Source of the DNA: Alphaproteobacteria bacterium
GTDB taxonomy: Bacteria > Pseudomonadota > Alphaproteobacteria > JANSWW01
Assembly (NCBI GenBank): GCA_024743275.1
Contig: JANSWW010000010.1
Location: forward strand, 62,001 to 126,000
Reading direction: 5' to 3'
Length of the DNA: 64,000 bases
The position numbers and the translations under genes are program-made. Numbering within the stretch: the first letter of the stretch is position 1; the number at the start of each line of letters is the position of its first letter. The notes under the pieces were generated by a model. That model was not told the origin of the DNA. It ran no database searches and worked only from the letters and a program-made list of their open reading frames with translations. This document shows positions 8,995-18,850 of this stretch, piece after piece.

Positions 8995-9729
8995 TCAGGG
9001 CTTTCGCGCACCGATCAGGAATTCGACATTGCCTTCGGGGCCGGTGATCGGGCTTTCCGCGATGCCGAGCACGGTCCAGCCTTCGCCTACCAGCCAGGCC
9101 CGCACCTTGTCGCAAACGGCCTGGTGCACCTCCGGATCCCGCACCACACCGCCCTTGCCGACCTGGTCCCGACCGGCCTCGAATTGCGGCTTGATCAGCG
9201 CCACGAGATGTCCGCCGGGCTTCAGGAGCGCGAGCGGTGCGGGAAGCACCGTCAGCAGGGAGATGAAGGAGGCGTCGCAAACGACGAGGTCGACGGGCTC
9301 CGGCACCTGATCCGCCGAAAGACGCCTTGCATTGGTCTTCTCCAATACGGCGACTTTGGGGTCCTGGCGGAGTTTCCAGGCGAGTTGGCCCTGGCCGACA
9401 TCGACGGCGTAGACCCGGGCCGCCCCACCCTGCAACAGGACATCGGTGAAACCGCCGGTGCTGGCGCCAACATCGATAGCGATCAACCCGCTTGGATCGA
9501 GCCCAAAGGCGGCAAGGCCCTTTTCGAGCTTGAGACCGCCCCGGCTGACCCAGGGATGGGGCTGGCCGCGCACGTCCAGCGCCGTGTCTTCCTTGATCTG
9601 CGCGCCTGGCTTATCGAGCCGCTTCTCACCGGAATAGACGAGGCCGGCCATCACCAGGGCCTGGGCCTTGGTCTTGCTCTCGACGAGCCCGCGGTCGACC
9701 AGCAGCGTGTCGAGCCGGACCTTCGCCAT
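8995..9729 (-). CDS. tlyA: TlyA family rRNA 2'-O-methyltransferase
   Basis: A 244-residue protein with an N-terminal S4 RNA-binding domain (about residues 3-65) and an FtsJ-like Rossmann methyltransferase domain with SAM motif D-V-G-A-S-T-G-G-F-T near residue 86. In characterised members it methylates 16S and/or 23S rRNA; many genomes label it hemolysin A. The catalytic Lys/Asp positions are consistent with FtsJ-type enzymes (D-A-S-F-I-S, I-K-P-Q-F-E). It is the last gene of the dxs operon, 23 bases downstream of dxs. Confidence 0.9.
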   Translation of the reverse strand: MAKVRLDTLLVDRGLVESKTKAQALVMAGLVYSGEKRLDKPGAQIKEDTALDVRGQPHPWVSRGGLKLEKGLAAFGLDPSGLIAIDVGASTGGFTDVLLQGGAARVYAVDVGQGQLAWKLRQDPKVAVLEKTNARRLSADQVPEPVDLVVCDASFISLLTVLPAPLALLKPGGHLVALIKPQFEAGRDQVGKGGVVRDPEVHQAVCDKVRAWLVGEGWTVLGIAESPITGPEGNVEFLIGARKP

Positions 9730-9752
9730 GGGAAATCCTTACCGGCGCCGGA

Positions 9753-11675
9753 TCAGTCGCTGGCTTCCGCCGCCGCGGTCGCTTCCATCCCGAGCGCTTC
9801 CAGAACGGTCGCGACGATACCCTTCGCGTCCAGGCCGCACTGGGCGTACTGGTTGTCCTGGCTTTCATGATCGAGGAATTTGTCGACCATCGTCATCGGC
9901 CGGAATTTGAGCCCGCCGTCGAACCGGCCGGCGCGGGCGAGATGGGTCATGACCATCGCCGAGAAACCGCCGGTCGAGCCTTCCTCGACAGTGACCAACA
10001 CCTCATGCTCGGCCGCCAACCGGTCGATCAGGTCCGTATCCAGCGGCTTCGCGAAGCGCGCATCGGCGACCGTCGCCGGCAGGCCATGACCTTCCAGCGT
10101 CTCGGCGGCCGTCAACGCCGCCTGCATCCGCCCGCCCAGCGACAGGATGGCGACCTTGCCACCCTCGCGCACGACCCGGCCCTTGCCGATTTCCAACGCC
10201 GTGCCCTGTTCGGCGAGATCGACGCCGATGCCTTCGCCACGGGGATAGCGTATCGCCGACGGCCCGTCGCCGATCTCGACGGCGGTCGCGACCATGTCCA
10301 TCAACTCCCGTTCGTCCGACGGCGCCATGATCGTCATGCCCGGCAAGCAGCCGAGATAGGCGAGGTCGAAGGCGCCGCAATGAGTCGCCCCGTCGGCGCC
10401 GACGAAACCGGCACGGTCGATGATGAAACGAACCGGCAGTTTCTGGATCGCGACGTCATGGACGACCTGATCATAGGCCCGCTGCAGGAAGGTCGAGTAG
10501 ATCGCGCAGAACGGTTTTACCCCCTCGCAGGCCAGACCGGCCGCAAAGGTCACCGCGTGCTGTTCGGCGATGCCGACATCGAAGGTCCGCTCCGGAAAGC
10601 GCTCCTGGAAGGTCCCGACGCCGGTGCCCGACGGCATGGCGGCGGTGATCGCGACGATGCTCTCGTCCTGCTCCGCTTCCTTGATCAAAGCCTTGGCGAA
10701 GACCGAGGTATAGCTCGGCGCGTTGGGCTTCTTCTTGACCTGGGTCCCGGTGACCACGTCGAATTTCTGGACCGCGTGATACTTTTCGGTGTGTTCCTTT
10801 TCGAAGGGATGGCCCTTCCCCTTCTCGGTCACACAGTGCAGCAGCACCGGGCCGTCCTGGGGTCGATCGCGAAGGCTCTCCAGAATCGGCACCAGAACGT
10901 CGAGATTGTGGCCGTCTACCGGGCCGATGTAGAGGAAACCCAACTCCTCGAACAGCGTTCCGCCCTGGACGAAGCCGCGGGCGAATTCCTCGGCCCTGCG
11001 CGCCGCCGTCTGGAAGGGTTTCGGGAAGCGCTTGGCCATTTCCTTGGCCACGTCCCGGGCCCCCCGATACTGCTTCGACGAAACGACGCGGGAGAGGTAG
11101 TTGCTCATCGCCCCCACCGCCGGCGCGATCGACATGTCGTTGTCGTTCAGCACAACGATGAGACGGGAATCCATGCTGCCGGCGTTGTTCATCGCCTCAT
11201 AGGCCATGCCGGCGCTGATCGAGCCGTCGCCGATGACCGAGATCACGTTCATCGGGCGGTCCTGGAGCTTGGCCGCCACCGCCATGCCGAGCCCGGCCGA
11301 AATCGAGGTCGAACTGTGCCCGGCGCCGAAGGGATCGTATTGGCTTTCCGACCGTTTGGTGAAGCCGGAGAGACCGCCGCCCTGGCGCAGGGTCCGGATG
11401 CGGTCGCGGCGACCGGTCAGGATCTTATGGGGATAGGCCTGATGCCCGACATCCCAGATGATCTTGTCGTCCGGCGTGTCGAAGACGTAGTGCAGGGCCA
11501 CGGTGAGCTCGACGACCCCCAGGCCGGCGCCGAGATGGCCGCCGGTCGTGGAGACGGCGTCGATGGTCTCGGTCCGAAGGTCGTCGGCAAGGGCATGCAG
11601 ATCTCGCAAGGACCAGTCCCGGAAATCCCAAGGCCAGGTCACCTGGTCGAGATGCGCGGTCGGTTTCGTGCTCAT
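9753..11675 (-). CDS. dxs: 1-deoxy-D-xylulose-5-phosphate synthase
   Basis: A 640-residue thiamine-diphosphate enzyme that condenses pyruvate and glyceraldehyde-3-phosphate, the entry step of the MEP isoprenoid pathway. The TPP motif [18 protein letters not shown] is near residue 150. The transketolase-type pyrimidine domain and the C-terminal domain (D-A-R-F-A-K-P-L-D) follow in the expected order. Length is normal. It lies 42 bases after ispA and before tlyA, the usual alphaproteobacterial arrangement. Confidence 0.97.
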   Translation of the reverse strand: MSTKPTAHLDQVTWPWDFRDWSLRDLHALADDLRTETIDAVSTTGGHLGAGLGVVELTVALHYVFDTPDDKIIWDVGHQAYPHKILTGRRDRIRTLRQGGGLSGFTKRSESQYDPFGAGHSSTSISAGLGMAVAAKLQDRPMNVISVIGDGSISAGMAYEAMNNAGSMDSRLIVVLNDNDMSIAPAVGAMSNYLSRVVSSKQYRGARDVAKEMAKRFPKPFQTAARRAEEFARGFVQGGTLFEELGFLYIGPVDGHNLDVLVPILESLRDRPQDGPVLLHCVTEKGKGHPFEKEHTEKYHAVQKFDVVTGTQVKKKPNAPSYTSVFAKALIKEAEQDESIVAITAAMPSGTGVGTFQERFPERTFDVGIAEQHAVTFAAGLACEGVKPFCAIYSTFLQRAYDQVVHDVAIQKLPVRFIIDRAGFVGADGATHCGAFDLAYLGCLPGMTIMAPSDERELMDMVATAVEIGDGPSAIRYPRGEGIGVDLAEQGTALEIGKGRVVREGGKVAILSLGGRMQAALTAAETLEGHGLPATVADARFAKPLDTDLIDRLAAEHEVLVTVEEGSTGGFSAMVMTHLARAGRFDGGLKFRPMTMVDKFLDHESQDNQYAQCGLDAKGIVATVLEALGMEATAAAEASD

Positions 11676-11717
11676 GTCCGCTCGCTTTCTTTAGACAACC
11701 ATAACATTCAAGCGCGT

Positions 11718-12626
11718 TTAGGCTTTCCGGTCTATGACAAACCGCGCCAAAGCCGCGAGTCGGGCGGCGCTCGACCCGAAATGCTCCAAATGGACCGCCG
11801 CCTGGTCGGCCAACATCCCGGCGCGCTCTTTTGCCCCATCGAGCCCCAGCAGGGTGACGAAGGTGGCCTTGCCCGCCTCGTCGTCACGCCCCACCGGCTT
11901 GCCGACGGTCTCCGCATCGCCCTCGTGATCGAGCACATCGTCGGCGATCTGGAAGGCGAGCCCCAATTCCTGGCCGAAGGAGTGGAGGGCGTGGCGCGCC
12001 GGTTCCCCCGCCCGACCGAGAATCGCCCCAGCCTCGGCCGAGAAACAAATCAACGCACCGGTCTTCATACGCTGCAGCCGGATAACGGAGTGGATATCCA
12101 GGTTCGGTTCCTTTTCGGCCAACAGGTCGATCATCTGGCCGCCGACCATGCCGCGATGGCCGGATGCGCGGGCCAGGCCACGGCACAAATCCGCTCGCAC
12201 CGCGGGATTCCCGTGGGTGTCCGGATCCGACAGGATTTCGAAGGCCAGGGTCAACAGTGCATCGCCGGCCAGGATCGCGGTCGCCTCGTCGAAGGCGACA
12301 TGACAGCTCGGCCGCCCGCGTCGCGTTTCCGCGTCGTCCATCGCCGGCAGGTCGTCATGGATCAGCGAATAGCAGTGCAGGAACTCGACCGCCGCCGCCG
12401 TCTGCCGGGCCGCGTAGTCGGAAACGCCGAACAAACGCGCGCTTTCCATCACCAGAAAAGGCCGCAGGCGCTTGCCCCCGCCCAGGGCGGAGTGCCGCAT
12501 CGCCTCGACGACCCGGGCCTCCGGGCCCTCGGGCAGCGCGAGCCAGCGATCCATGGTGCGGGTGACCGCCTCCGCCGTTTCCTTCATGGCCAGCGTGATA
12601 TCGAGTGGTTGGTCGGCGGCGTTCAT
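11718..12626 (-). CDS. ispA: farnesyl diphosphate synthase (polyprenyl synthetase)
   Basis: A 302-residue trans-isoprenyl diphosphate synthase that condenses IPP with DMAPP and GPP to make farnesyl diphosphate. The first aspartate-rich motif, D-D-L-P-A-M-D, is near residue 95, and the second, D-D-V-L-D, is near 235. These bind Mg2+ and the allylic diphosphate. The spacing inside the first motif (DDx4D) and the length fit the short-chain bacterial FPP/GGPP class. The product length is inferred, not visible. It lies between xseB and dxs in one operon. Confidence 0.92.
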   Translation of the reverse strand: MNAADQPLDITLAMKETAEAVTRTMDRWLALPEGPEARVVEAMRHSALGGGKRLRPFLVMESARLFGVSDYAARQTAAAVEFLHCYSLIHDDLPAMDDAETRRGRPSCHVAFDEATAILAGDALLTLAFEILSDPDTHGNPAVRADLCRGLARASGHRGMVGGQMIDLLAEKEPNLDIHSVIRLQRMKTGALICFSAEAGAILGRAGEPARHALHSFGQELGLAFQIADDVLDHEGDAETVGKPVGRDDEAGKATFVTLLGLDGAKERAGMLADQAAVHLEHFGSSAARLAALARFVIDRKA

Positions 12627-12674
12627 TCAGGCTCCCCCAAAGTCGGCATATGAAACGGGACCGGATTTGTTGGA

Positions 12675-12950
12675 TTAGGACGCGTCGAAGGGATCGGCGC
12701 CCGTGGCCTTCCCCTCGCCGTCCATCCGGATCTTCTCGACCCGAAGCTCCGCCTCGGCAAGTTTCCTCTCGCAGTGCTTTTTCAAGGCCTCGCCCCGTTC
12801 ATAGGCGGAAATCGAGGCTTCGAGGTCGAGGTCACCCCGCTCCAAAAGCGAGACGATCTTCTCCAACTCGGCCATGGCCGCTTCGAAACTCAACGTCTCC
12901 ACGGGAGCCGGCGTGCCTTTATCCGGGCTGTCTTTCGATGTCTCTGTCAC
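12675..12950 (-). CDS. xseB: exodeoxyribonuclease VII small subunit
   Basis: A 91-residue XseB, the small helical subunit of exonuclease VII. The family core [12 protein letters not shown] near residue 23 and G-D-L-D-L-E-A-S near 42 are clear. It starts with GTG at 12950. It is 48 bases upstream of ispA and downstream of the histone deacetylase-family gene, a widely conserved order. The large subunit gene xseA is not in the window. Confidence 0.93.
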   Translation of the reverse strand: MTETSKDSPDKGTPAPVETLSFEAAMAELEKIVSLLERGDLDLEASISAYERGEALKKHCERKLAEAELRVEKIRMDGEGKATGADPFDAS

Positions 12951-13060
12951 GGCGTTCGATCTCTTTAGTATCTCGTGTCGGCGTCGGTTCGGCGTCGGTC
13001 TTCGGGCGGCCCGGATGCGGCCAGAAGCGGTCGGATGCGGTCGGGTGGACCCACCCCCAG

Positions 13061-13993
13061 TCAGGCCCGGGCCATCAGGGCGCCGACATGGGCGGCCGCC
13101 CCTTCGGCCAGGGCTTCAAGGTCATAGCCGCCCTCCAGGACCGAGACAAGCCGCCCGCCGGCGGTCTTCTCGGCGAGATCGAGAAGGCGCTCGGTGGCCC
13201 AGGCGAAATCCTCCGGGCCGAGTTCCAGATTGGCCAACGGATCGCGCGCGTCGGCGTCGAACCCGGCGGAGACGATCACAAGTTCGGGATCGAAGCTCTC
13301 CATGGCGGGAAGCACGGTCCCGGTCATCGCAGCCCGGAAGGCGTCGCCGCCGGCGCCGGGCGGCAGGGTCGCGTTGACGATCGTGCCCTTGGTGCCGCGC
13401 TCATGCGGCATGCCCGTGCCGGGATAAAGCGGCGATTGATGGGTCGAGGCATACATCACCCGACCCTCGTCCCAGAAGATCGCCTGGGTTCCGTTGCCAT
13501 GGTGCACGTCGAAATCCATGATCGCGACACGGTCCAGGCCATGGGCGTTCAGCGCGTGATAGGCGGCGACGGCGACATTGTCGAACAGGCAAAAGCCCAT
13601 GGCCCGGGTCGGCTCGGCGTGATGGCCCGGCGGCCTGGTCGCACAAAAGGCGTTCTTGGCCCGCCCGGCCATGACCGCGTCGACGGCCGCGACGGCGGCT
13701 CCGGCCCCGCGATAGGCCGCCTCCACGGATCCTTTCGACAGCACCGTATCCGAGTCGATCGCCGCATAGCCCCGCTCCGGCTCGACCTCTTCGACGAGAT
13801 CGATATGGCTTTCCGGATGGGCCGCCAGGATGTGCTTTCGCTCGGCAAGTGGCGCCTCCTCGCGCACCAGGGCAGCGAATTCGTCCGCCTCCAACGCCTT
13901 GAGCACCGCCTTGAGCCGCCCCGGATGTTCGGGATGCATGCGGCCGGGGTCATGGGCGACACAGGCCGGGTGGGTGAGCAGCAGAGTGGTCAT
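13061..13993 (-). CDS. histone deacetylase family protein
   Basis: A 310-residue member of the arginase-fold HDAC/acetylpolyamine amidohydrolase family, zinc-dependent deacetylases. Visible motifs are R-P-P-G-H-H-A near residue 122 (active-site His pair), D-F-D-V-H-H-G-N-G near 160 (metal Asp and His) and E-G-G-Y-D-L near the C-terminus. The bacterial substrate is unknown and may be an acetylated small amine or protein. It opens the xseB-ispA-dxs-tlyA operon, and faces a divergent efflux operon across about 180 bases. Confidence 0.88.
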   Translation of the reverse strand: MTTLLLTHPACVAHDPGRMHPEHPGRLKAVLKALEADEFAALVREEAPLAERKHILAAHPESHIDLVEEVEPERGYAAIDSDTVLSKGSVEAAYRGAGAAVAAVDAVMAGRAKNAFCATRPPGHHAEPTRAMGFCLFDNVAVAAYHALNAHGLDRVAIMDFDVHHGNGTQAIFWDEGRVMYASTHQSPLYPGTGMPHERGTKGTIVNATLPPGAGGDAFRAAMTGTVLPAMESFDPELVIVSAGFDADARDPLANLELGPEDFAWATERLLDLAEKTAGGRLVSVLEGGYDLEALAEGAAAHVGALMARA

Positions 13994-14176
13994 ACGTCCT
14001 CGGTCGAAAACTGGTCGATCGGGGTGCCGGTCAAAGCAGATATCCCCCTCGGTGGTAAATCAAAGACTGGAAGTGCGCCGAAGGCCACTCACTTTAGGGG
14101 AGCGTATAGCATTAAGGATAGCCATCCGCGCCACCCCGGCGATATGAACACGCCCCCTTTCGACGGTCTACCATCC

Positions 14177-15373
14177 ATGAATTCTCGATTCAAAGCCCTG
14201 CTCGCCCTGCTTCTGGCCGTCCCGGTCCTCTGGCTCGCCCCCACCGACGCCGAGGCCCAGGGCCGGCCCGCCGCCGTGGGCGTCGATACCGTCCGGACGG
14301 AACCCCTCTCGCAGACCGTGCCCGTCATCGGCCGATTGGTCGCCCGGCAGGCCGGAGCCGTCTCGACGCGGATCGAGGGGCTGGTCGATGTCATGACGGT
14401 GGATGTCGGCGACCGGGTCGAGAAGGACGATGTGGTCGCGAAGCTCAGGGACGACCTGCTCGGCGCCCAGCGTGACGAGGCCCGCGCCGCGCTGACCGCC
14501 GCCCAGGCGCGCATCACCTCCGCCGAAGCGGAAATCGCGCTGGCCCGCCAGGAACGCGACCGGCAGGCGGGCCTCAAGGGCTCCTCCGCCTTCTCGCAGG
14601 CCCGCTTCGACGACGCGGACCAGACCCTGCTCCGCGCCGAGGCGGACGCCGCCTCCGCCCGTGCCGCCGCCGCGGAGGCCCAGGCCAAGCTCAGCGCCTG
14701 GCAGATCCGGATACAGGACGCCACCATCCGTGCGCCCTATCCGGGCGTCGTCACGGTGAAACATGTCGCCCGCGGGACCTATGTCAGCCCGGGCGAGCCG
14801 ATCGTCGACCTGGTCAACGACGTGGATCTGGAGGTCGAAGCCGACGTACCGGCCACCCGGCTCGGCGGCTTGCAGGCTGGCGTGGTGATCGAAATCAGCG
14901 TCGATAACAAGGTTCGTCAATTCGGCGTTGTGCGCGCGGTCGTCCCTTCGGAAAACCCGCTGACGCGGACCCGCGCGGTGCGCTTCACGCCGAATTTCGG
15001 CGGCCCCGGGACCGGGCTCGCCGCCGGGCAGACCGTGACCGTGCATCTACCGGTCGGCGAGGAACGGACGGTGGTCACGGTCCACAAGGACGCCGTTTCC
15101 GCCATTCATGGCGGCCATCAGGTCTTCGTCGTGATCGACGGCGCGGCCACGCCGCGGCGGATCCGGATCGGCGAGAGCGTCGGATCCCGCTTCGAGGTTC
15201 TAAACGGCCTCGACGCCGGAGAGGTTGTAGTGACCCGTGGCAACGAACGCCTGCGCCCGGGCCAACCGGTCAACCCGATCCAAAACGGCGGCGATGGGAG
15301 CAACGCCACCCCGCCCGCCGACGGCACGGGCCAGCAATCGGCCCGGCAAACGGCCACCAAGTCGGAGGGCTAA
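14177..15373 (+). CDS. RND efflux periplasmic adaptor (MFP)
   Basis: A 398-residue membrane fusion protein that would link an inner-membrane RND pump to an outer-membrane channel. Residues 1-28 form a signal peptide (Ala-Leu-rich core, then A-E-A-Q). A biotinyl/lipoyl-like domain, a long alpha-helical hairpin (Ala/Glu/Arg-rich, about residues 95-175), a beta-barrel region and a hydrophilic tail follow. The frame is open far upstream, but that part lies opposite the deacetylase gene. ATG 14177 is chosen because it begins the signal peptide; ATG 14144 is the alternative. It is 6 bases before the RND gene. No outer-membrane channel gene is adjacent. Confidence 0.88.
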   Translation: MNSRFKALLALLLAVPVLWLAPTDAEAQGRPAAVGVDTVRTEPLSQTVPVIGRLVARQAGAVSTRIEGLVDVMTVDVGDRVEKDDVVAKLRDDLLGAQRDEARAALTAAQARITSAEAEIALARQERDRQAGLKGSSAFSQARFDDADQTLLRAEADAASARAAAAEAQAKLSAWQIRIQDATIRAPYPGVVTVKHVARGTYVSPGEPIVDLVNDVDLEVEADVPATRLGGLQAGVVIEISVDNKVRQFGVVRAVVPSENPLTRTRAVRFTPNFGGPGTGLAAGQTVTVHLPVGEERTVVTVHKDAVSAIHGGHQVFVVIDGAATPRRIRIGESVGSRFEVLNGLDAGEVVVTRGNERLRPGQPVNPIQNGGDGSNATPPADGTGQQSARQTATKSEG

Positions 15374-15379
15374 GCCGAT

Positions 15380-18300
15380 ATGGACCTGATCCGCATCGCC
15401 ATCGAGCGCCCCATCGCCATCCTGGCGGCGGTCCTCATGACCGTCATGTTCGGCTATGTGGCGTTGCTGAAGATTCCGATCCAGCTCGCCCCCGACGTCT
15501 CCAATCCGGTGATCACGGTCGAGACCATATGGCCGGGCGGCGCGCCGGAAGAGGTGGAGCGCGAAATCGTCATCCAGCAGGAGGAGGTTCTAAAGGGTCT
15601 CGAAGGCCTCGAATCCATGACCAGCCGGTCCGAGGACGGACGGGCGCGGGTCGAATTGGAATTCTCCGTCGGCGCCAATATGGACCGGGCGCTGCTGTTG
15701 ACCGCCAACCGGCTCGACCGAGTCGGCAACTATCCGCTGGAGGTCGACGAACCGACCCTGCGCGCGGCCGGACCGGAAGACAGCGCGATCGCCTGGTTCA
15801 TTATCCGGGCGGCCGAAGGCAATACGAAGCCGATCCATGAATTCGGCGATTTCGTCGAGGATGTCGTCAAGGACCGGCTCGAGAGGATCGAGGGCGTGAG
15901 TCAGGTCAATGTGTTCGGCGGCTCCGAGCGGGAGATGCAGGTCATCGTCCGCCCGGAACTGCTGAGCCGCTACCGCCTCACGGTCCCCGACGTGGTCGCC
16001 TCCCTCAGGGCCGCCAACGCCTCGATCTCGGCCGGCGACGTGGACGAGGGCAAGCGGCGCTATGTGGTCCGCTCCGAGGGCGATCTGGAGACCCTGGACG
16101 ATGTCCGCGCGGTGGTGCTGCGCTCGGCGAGTGACCCGGTCACGGGCCGGCTCGCCCGGGTCACGGTGGGCGACGTGGCGGAGGTCACCTTCGGCTACAA
16201 GGAACCGACGGCGCGCATCCGCTTTCTCGGAGAACCCGCCATCGCCTTCAACGCGACCCGTGAGATCGGCGCCAATGTCATCGAGATCATGGAGGAACTG
16301 CGGGGCGGCCTCGACGAGTTGAACGGCCGGGAGATCCCGCGCGCCGGCCTCACCCTGGAGCAGGTCTACGACGAGACCGTCTATATCGACTCCTCGATCG
16401 ATCTCGTGCAGCAGAATATCTGGGTCGGCGGCACGCTCGCCGCCCTCGTCCTGATGCTGTTCCTGCGCTCGGGCGGGGCGACGCTGGTGGTCTCGCTCGC
16501 CATTCCGGTCTCGGTGATCGGCAGTTTCGTCGCCATGGCGGCCCTCGGCCGGTCGATCAACGTGATCTCGCTCGCCGGTCTCGCCTTCGCCGTCGGCATG
16601 GTGGTCGACGCCGCGATCGTGGTCCTGGAGAACATCGTCCGCCTGCGCCAGGAAGGAAAACCGATCCGCGAGGCGGCCTATCAGGGTGCGAAGCAGGTCT
16701 GGGGCGCCGTGCTGGTGTCGGCGTTGACCACCGTCATGGTGTTCATCCCGGTGCTGACCCGGGAGCTCGAAGTCAGCCAGCTCTTCCGCGACATCGCCGT
16801 GGCGATTTCCGTCGCCGTGGTGCTCTCCTTGCTGGTCTCGGTGACGGTGATCCCGGCCTTGGCGAAGAACCTCCTGACCGGCGAGATGAAGAGGGGCGCC
16901 CGGCGCATCCCGGTAATCGACGATTTCGCGCGCCTCTTCGTGGCCGGCTGCGAGCGGTTCACCCGTGGTGTCGTCCGCTCGCGGGCGCTCGCGCTCGGTG
17001 TCGTCGCCTTCTTCGTCGGCGCGGCCAGCGTCGCGACGGTCGTCTTCCTGCCGAAGCTGGAATATCTGCCCGAGGGCAACCGGAACCTGGTCTTCGGCAT
17101 TGTCCTACCGCCGCCGGGCTATAACCTTGATACGACCAACGACATCGCGACCGATATCGAGAACGCGACCCGGCCCTACTGGGCGCAGGAAACCGGCCCC
17201 GAGGCGGAACCGGGCGAGCCGCCGAAAATCAGCCGCTTCTTCTATGTCGCGTCGCGGGCGACCACGTTCCTCGGCGCCGCAGCGGTCGACCCGGCCCGGG
17301 CCAGCGAGCTGATCCCGGTGCTCCAGCGGCCCGTCTTCCGGGAACCGGGCACCTTCGGCTTCATCACCCAGCCCTCCATCTTCGGACGCGGCATCGGCGG
17401 CGGCCGGTCGGTGGAACTCGACATATCCGGGCCGGAGCTCGAACAGTTGGTCGGTGTCGCCCAACGGGCCGCGGGCCTGGTCTCGCAAGTGCTGCCGCGC
17501 AGTGAGGGCAATCAGCTGAGGCCGCAGCCGGGCCTCGAACTGGGCGCGCCCGAGGTGCGCCTCACGCCCGACCGGATACGCCTCGCCGATAGCGGCATCA
17601 CCGCACGGGACTTCGGCGTCACCGTGGACGCCTTCAACGACGGGATGCGGGTCGATGAGATCACCGTCGGCAACAAACGCCTCGATCTCACCCTGAAGGG
17701 ACCCCAGGACGACATCGTGGAGACGCAAGGCATCGGCGCGCTGCCCGTCGTGACCCGGGACGGTCTGATCCTGCCGGCGGAATCGCTTGCCCGCATCGAC
17801 ATGACCGCCGGCCCCACGGAAATCCGGCACCGGGAGCGGCTCAGGACCATCACGCTCGAAATCCGACCCGCCAACCAGATCCCTCTGGAAGCCGCGTTGG
17901 AGACCATCGAGGCCGAGGTCATCGACGCGCTGCTGGCGGAGGGCGTGCCGGAAGGGGTCACCATGCGTATGTCGGGTACGGCCGACAAATTGACCCAGAC
18001 CTGGGAAGCCATGGTCCTGGATCTGCTGATGGCCATCGTCATCGTCTATCTGGTGATGGCGGTCCTGTTCGAGAGCTTCTTCTATCCGGGCATCATCATG
18101 CTCGCGGTCCCGATCGCCATGGCCGGCGGGATCGGCGGGCTCGCCCTTCTCAACACCATGGTCTATCAGCCGCTGGACATGCTCACCCTGCTCGGCTTCG
18201 TGATATTGATCGGAATTGTGGTCAACAATGCGATTCTGCTGGTCCACCAGACCCTCTATCACCTGCGGGTGGAAGGCATGACGGCGGAGGCCGCGATCGA

Positions 18301-18553
18301 GGAAGCGACCCGCAACCGGATCCGGCCGATCTTTATGTCGACGCTGACCAGCGTCCTCGGGATGCTGCCGCTGGTCATCTTCCCGGGGGCGGGCTCGGAG
18401 CTCTACCGCGGGCTGGGCTCGGTGGTCCTCGGCGGGTTGTCGCTCAGCGCGATCCTGACGCTCGGCATCGTGCCCCCGCTGATGAGCCTGTTCGTGCGGG
18501 CGGTCGAAGGGAAGCGCGCGGCGGCCAAAGCGACGCCGGCACCTGCGGAATAG
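15380..18553 (+). CDS. RND family efflux permease (HAE1-type)
   Basis: A 1057-residue proton-driven exporter of the AcrB superfamily. Twelve membrane helices and two large periplasmic loops are expected; helix 1 starts at about residue 10. In helix 4 the proton-relay pair seen as Asp-Asp in AcrB is Asp410-Ala411 (V-V-D-A-A-I-V-V). The C-terminal half has the usual V-N-N-A-I-L-L-V-H region. Substrate cannot be read from the sequence. It pairs with the adaptor 6 bases upstream. Confidence 0.92.
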   Translation: MDLIRIAIERPIAILAAVLMTVMFGYVALLKIPIQLAPDVSNPVITVETIWPGGAPEEVEREIVIQQEEVLKGLEGLESMTSRSEDGRARVELEFSVGANMDRALLLTANRLDRVGNYPLEVDEPTLRAAGPEDSAIAWFIIRAAEGNTKPIHEFGDFVEDVVKDRLERIEGVSQVNVFGGSEREMQVIVRPELLSRYRLTVPDVVASLRAANASISAGDVDEGKRRYVVRSEGDLETLDDVRAVVLRSASDPVTGRLARVTVGDVAEVTFGYKEPTARIRFLGEPAIAFNATREIGANVIEIMEELRGGLDELNGREIPRAGLTLEQVYDETVYIDSSIDLVQQNIWVGGTLAALVLMLFLRSGGATLVVSLAIPVSVIGSFVAMAALGRSINVISLAGLAFAVGMVVDAAIVVLENIVRLRQEGKPIREAAYQGAKQVWGAVLVSALTTVMVFIPVLTRELEVSQLFRDIAVAISVAVVLSLLVSVTVIPALAKNLLTGEMKRGARRIPVIDDFARLFVAGCERFTRGVVRSRALALGVVAFFVGAASVATVVFLPKLEYLPEGNRNLVFGIVLPPPGYNLDTTNDIATDIENATRPYWAQETGPEAEPGEPPKISRFFYVASRATTFLGAAAVDPARASELIPVLQRPVFREPGTFGFITQPSIFGRGIGGGRSVELDISGPELEQLVGVAQRAAGLVSQVLPRSEGNQLRPQPGLELGAPEVRLTPDRIRLADSGITARDFGVTVDAFNDGMRVDEITVGNKRLDLTLKGPQDDIVETQGIGALPVVTRDGLILPAESLARIDMTAGPTEIRHRERLRTITLEIRPANQIPLEAALETIEAEVIDALLAEGVPEGVTMRMSGTADKLTQTWEAMVLDLLMAIVIVYLVMAVLFESFFYPGIIMLAVPIAMAGGIGGLALLNTMVYQPLDMLTLLGFVILIGIVVNNAILLVHQTLYHLRVEGMTAEAAIEEATRNRIRPIFMSTLTSVLGMLPLVIFPGAGSELYRGLGSVVLGGLSLSAILTLGIVPPLMSLFVRAVEGKRAAAKATPAPAE

Positions 18554-18850
18554 CCCCCGTTCCCGGCCCTCTGGAGCTACCGGCCCTATCCAAAAAGCCC
18601 AACTGTCATAGTTTCGTGGGCTAACGCCGCTATCAATAGGTGAACGCTGGGGCGGCAGGTCGCTTGTTTCGCACCGGCGAGGCGCGTACCATCCGTTTGT
18701 CTAGGCTGGTTGTCTTAGATTAGGTGGCTGGCTCGACGTTTGCATGGACGGGGATTGCATGGATCGGGGGTTTCGAGGAACACCGGTCGCGGCGGTTGAA
18801 CCACTCCGGAGTGGCCGCCGGTTCTTATGGGGATTTCTTGGGCAGAATTC
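18554..18850. other. intergenic region before the pentapeptide cluster
   Basis: About 297 bases without a convincing gene. It contains a perfect 14-bp palindrome, CCACTCCGGAGTGG (18801-18814), flanked by GGCGG and CCGCC that extend the dyad. This is a candidate operator or hairpin in the leader of the first pentapeptide-repeat gene. I cannot name a clear -35/-10 pair. Confidence 0.4.

Noticed and set aside
9867-12653. 928-codon plus-strand frame opposite dxs and ispA
   Set aside because: Antisense shadow of two certain genes; no recognisable domain.
12605-14143. Very long plus-strand frame in front of the first RND adaptor
   Set aside because: It lies opposite xseB and the deacetylase gene, is Arg-rich, and has no domain; the adaptor clearly begins with a signal peptide at 14177.
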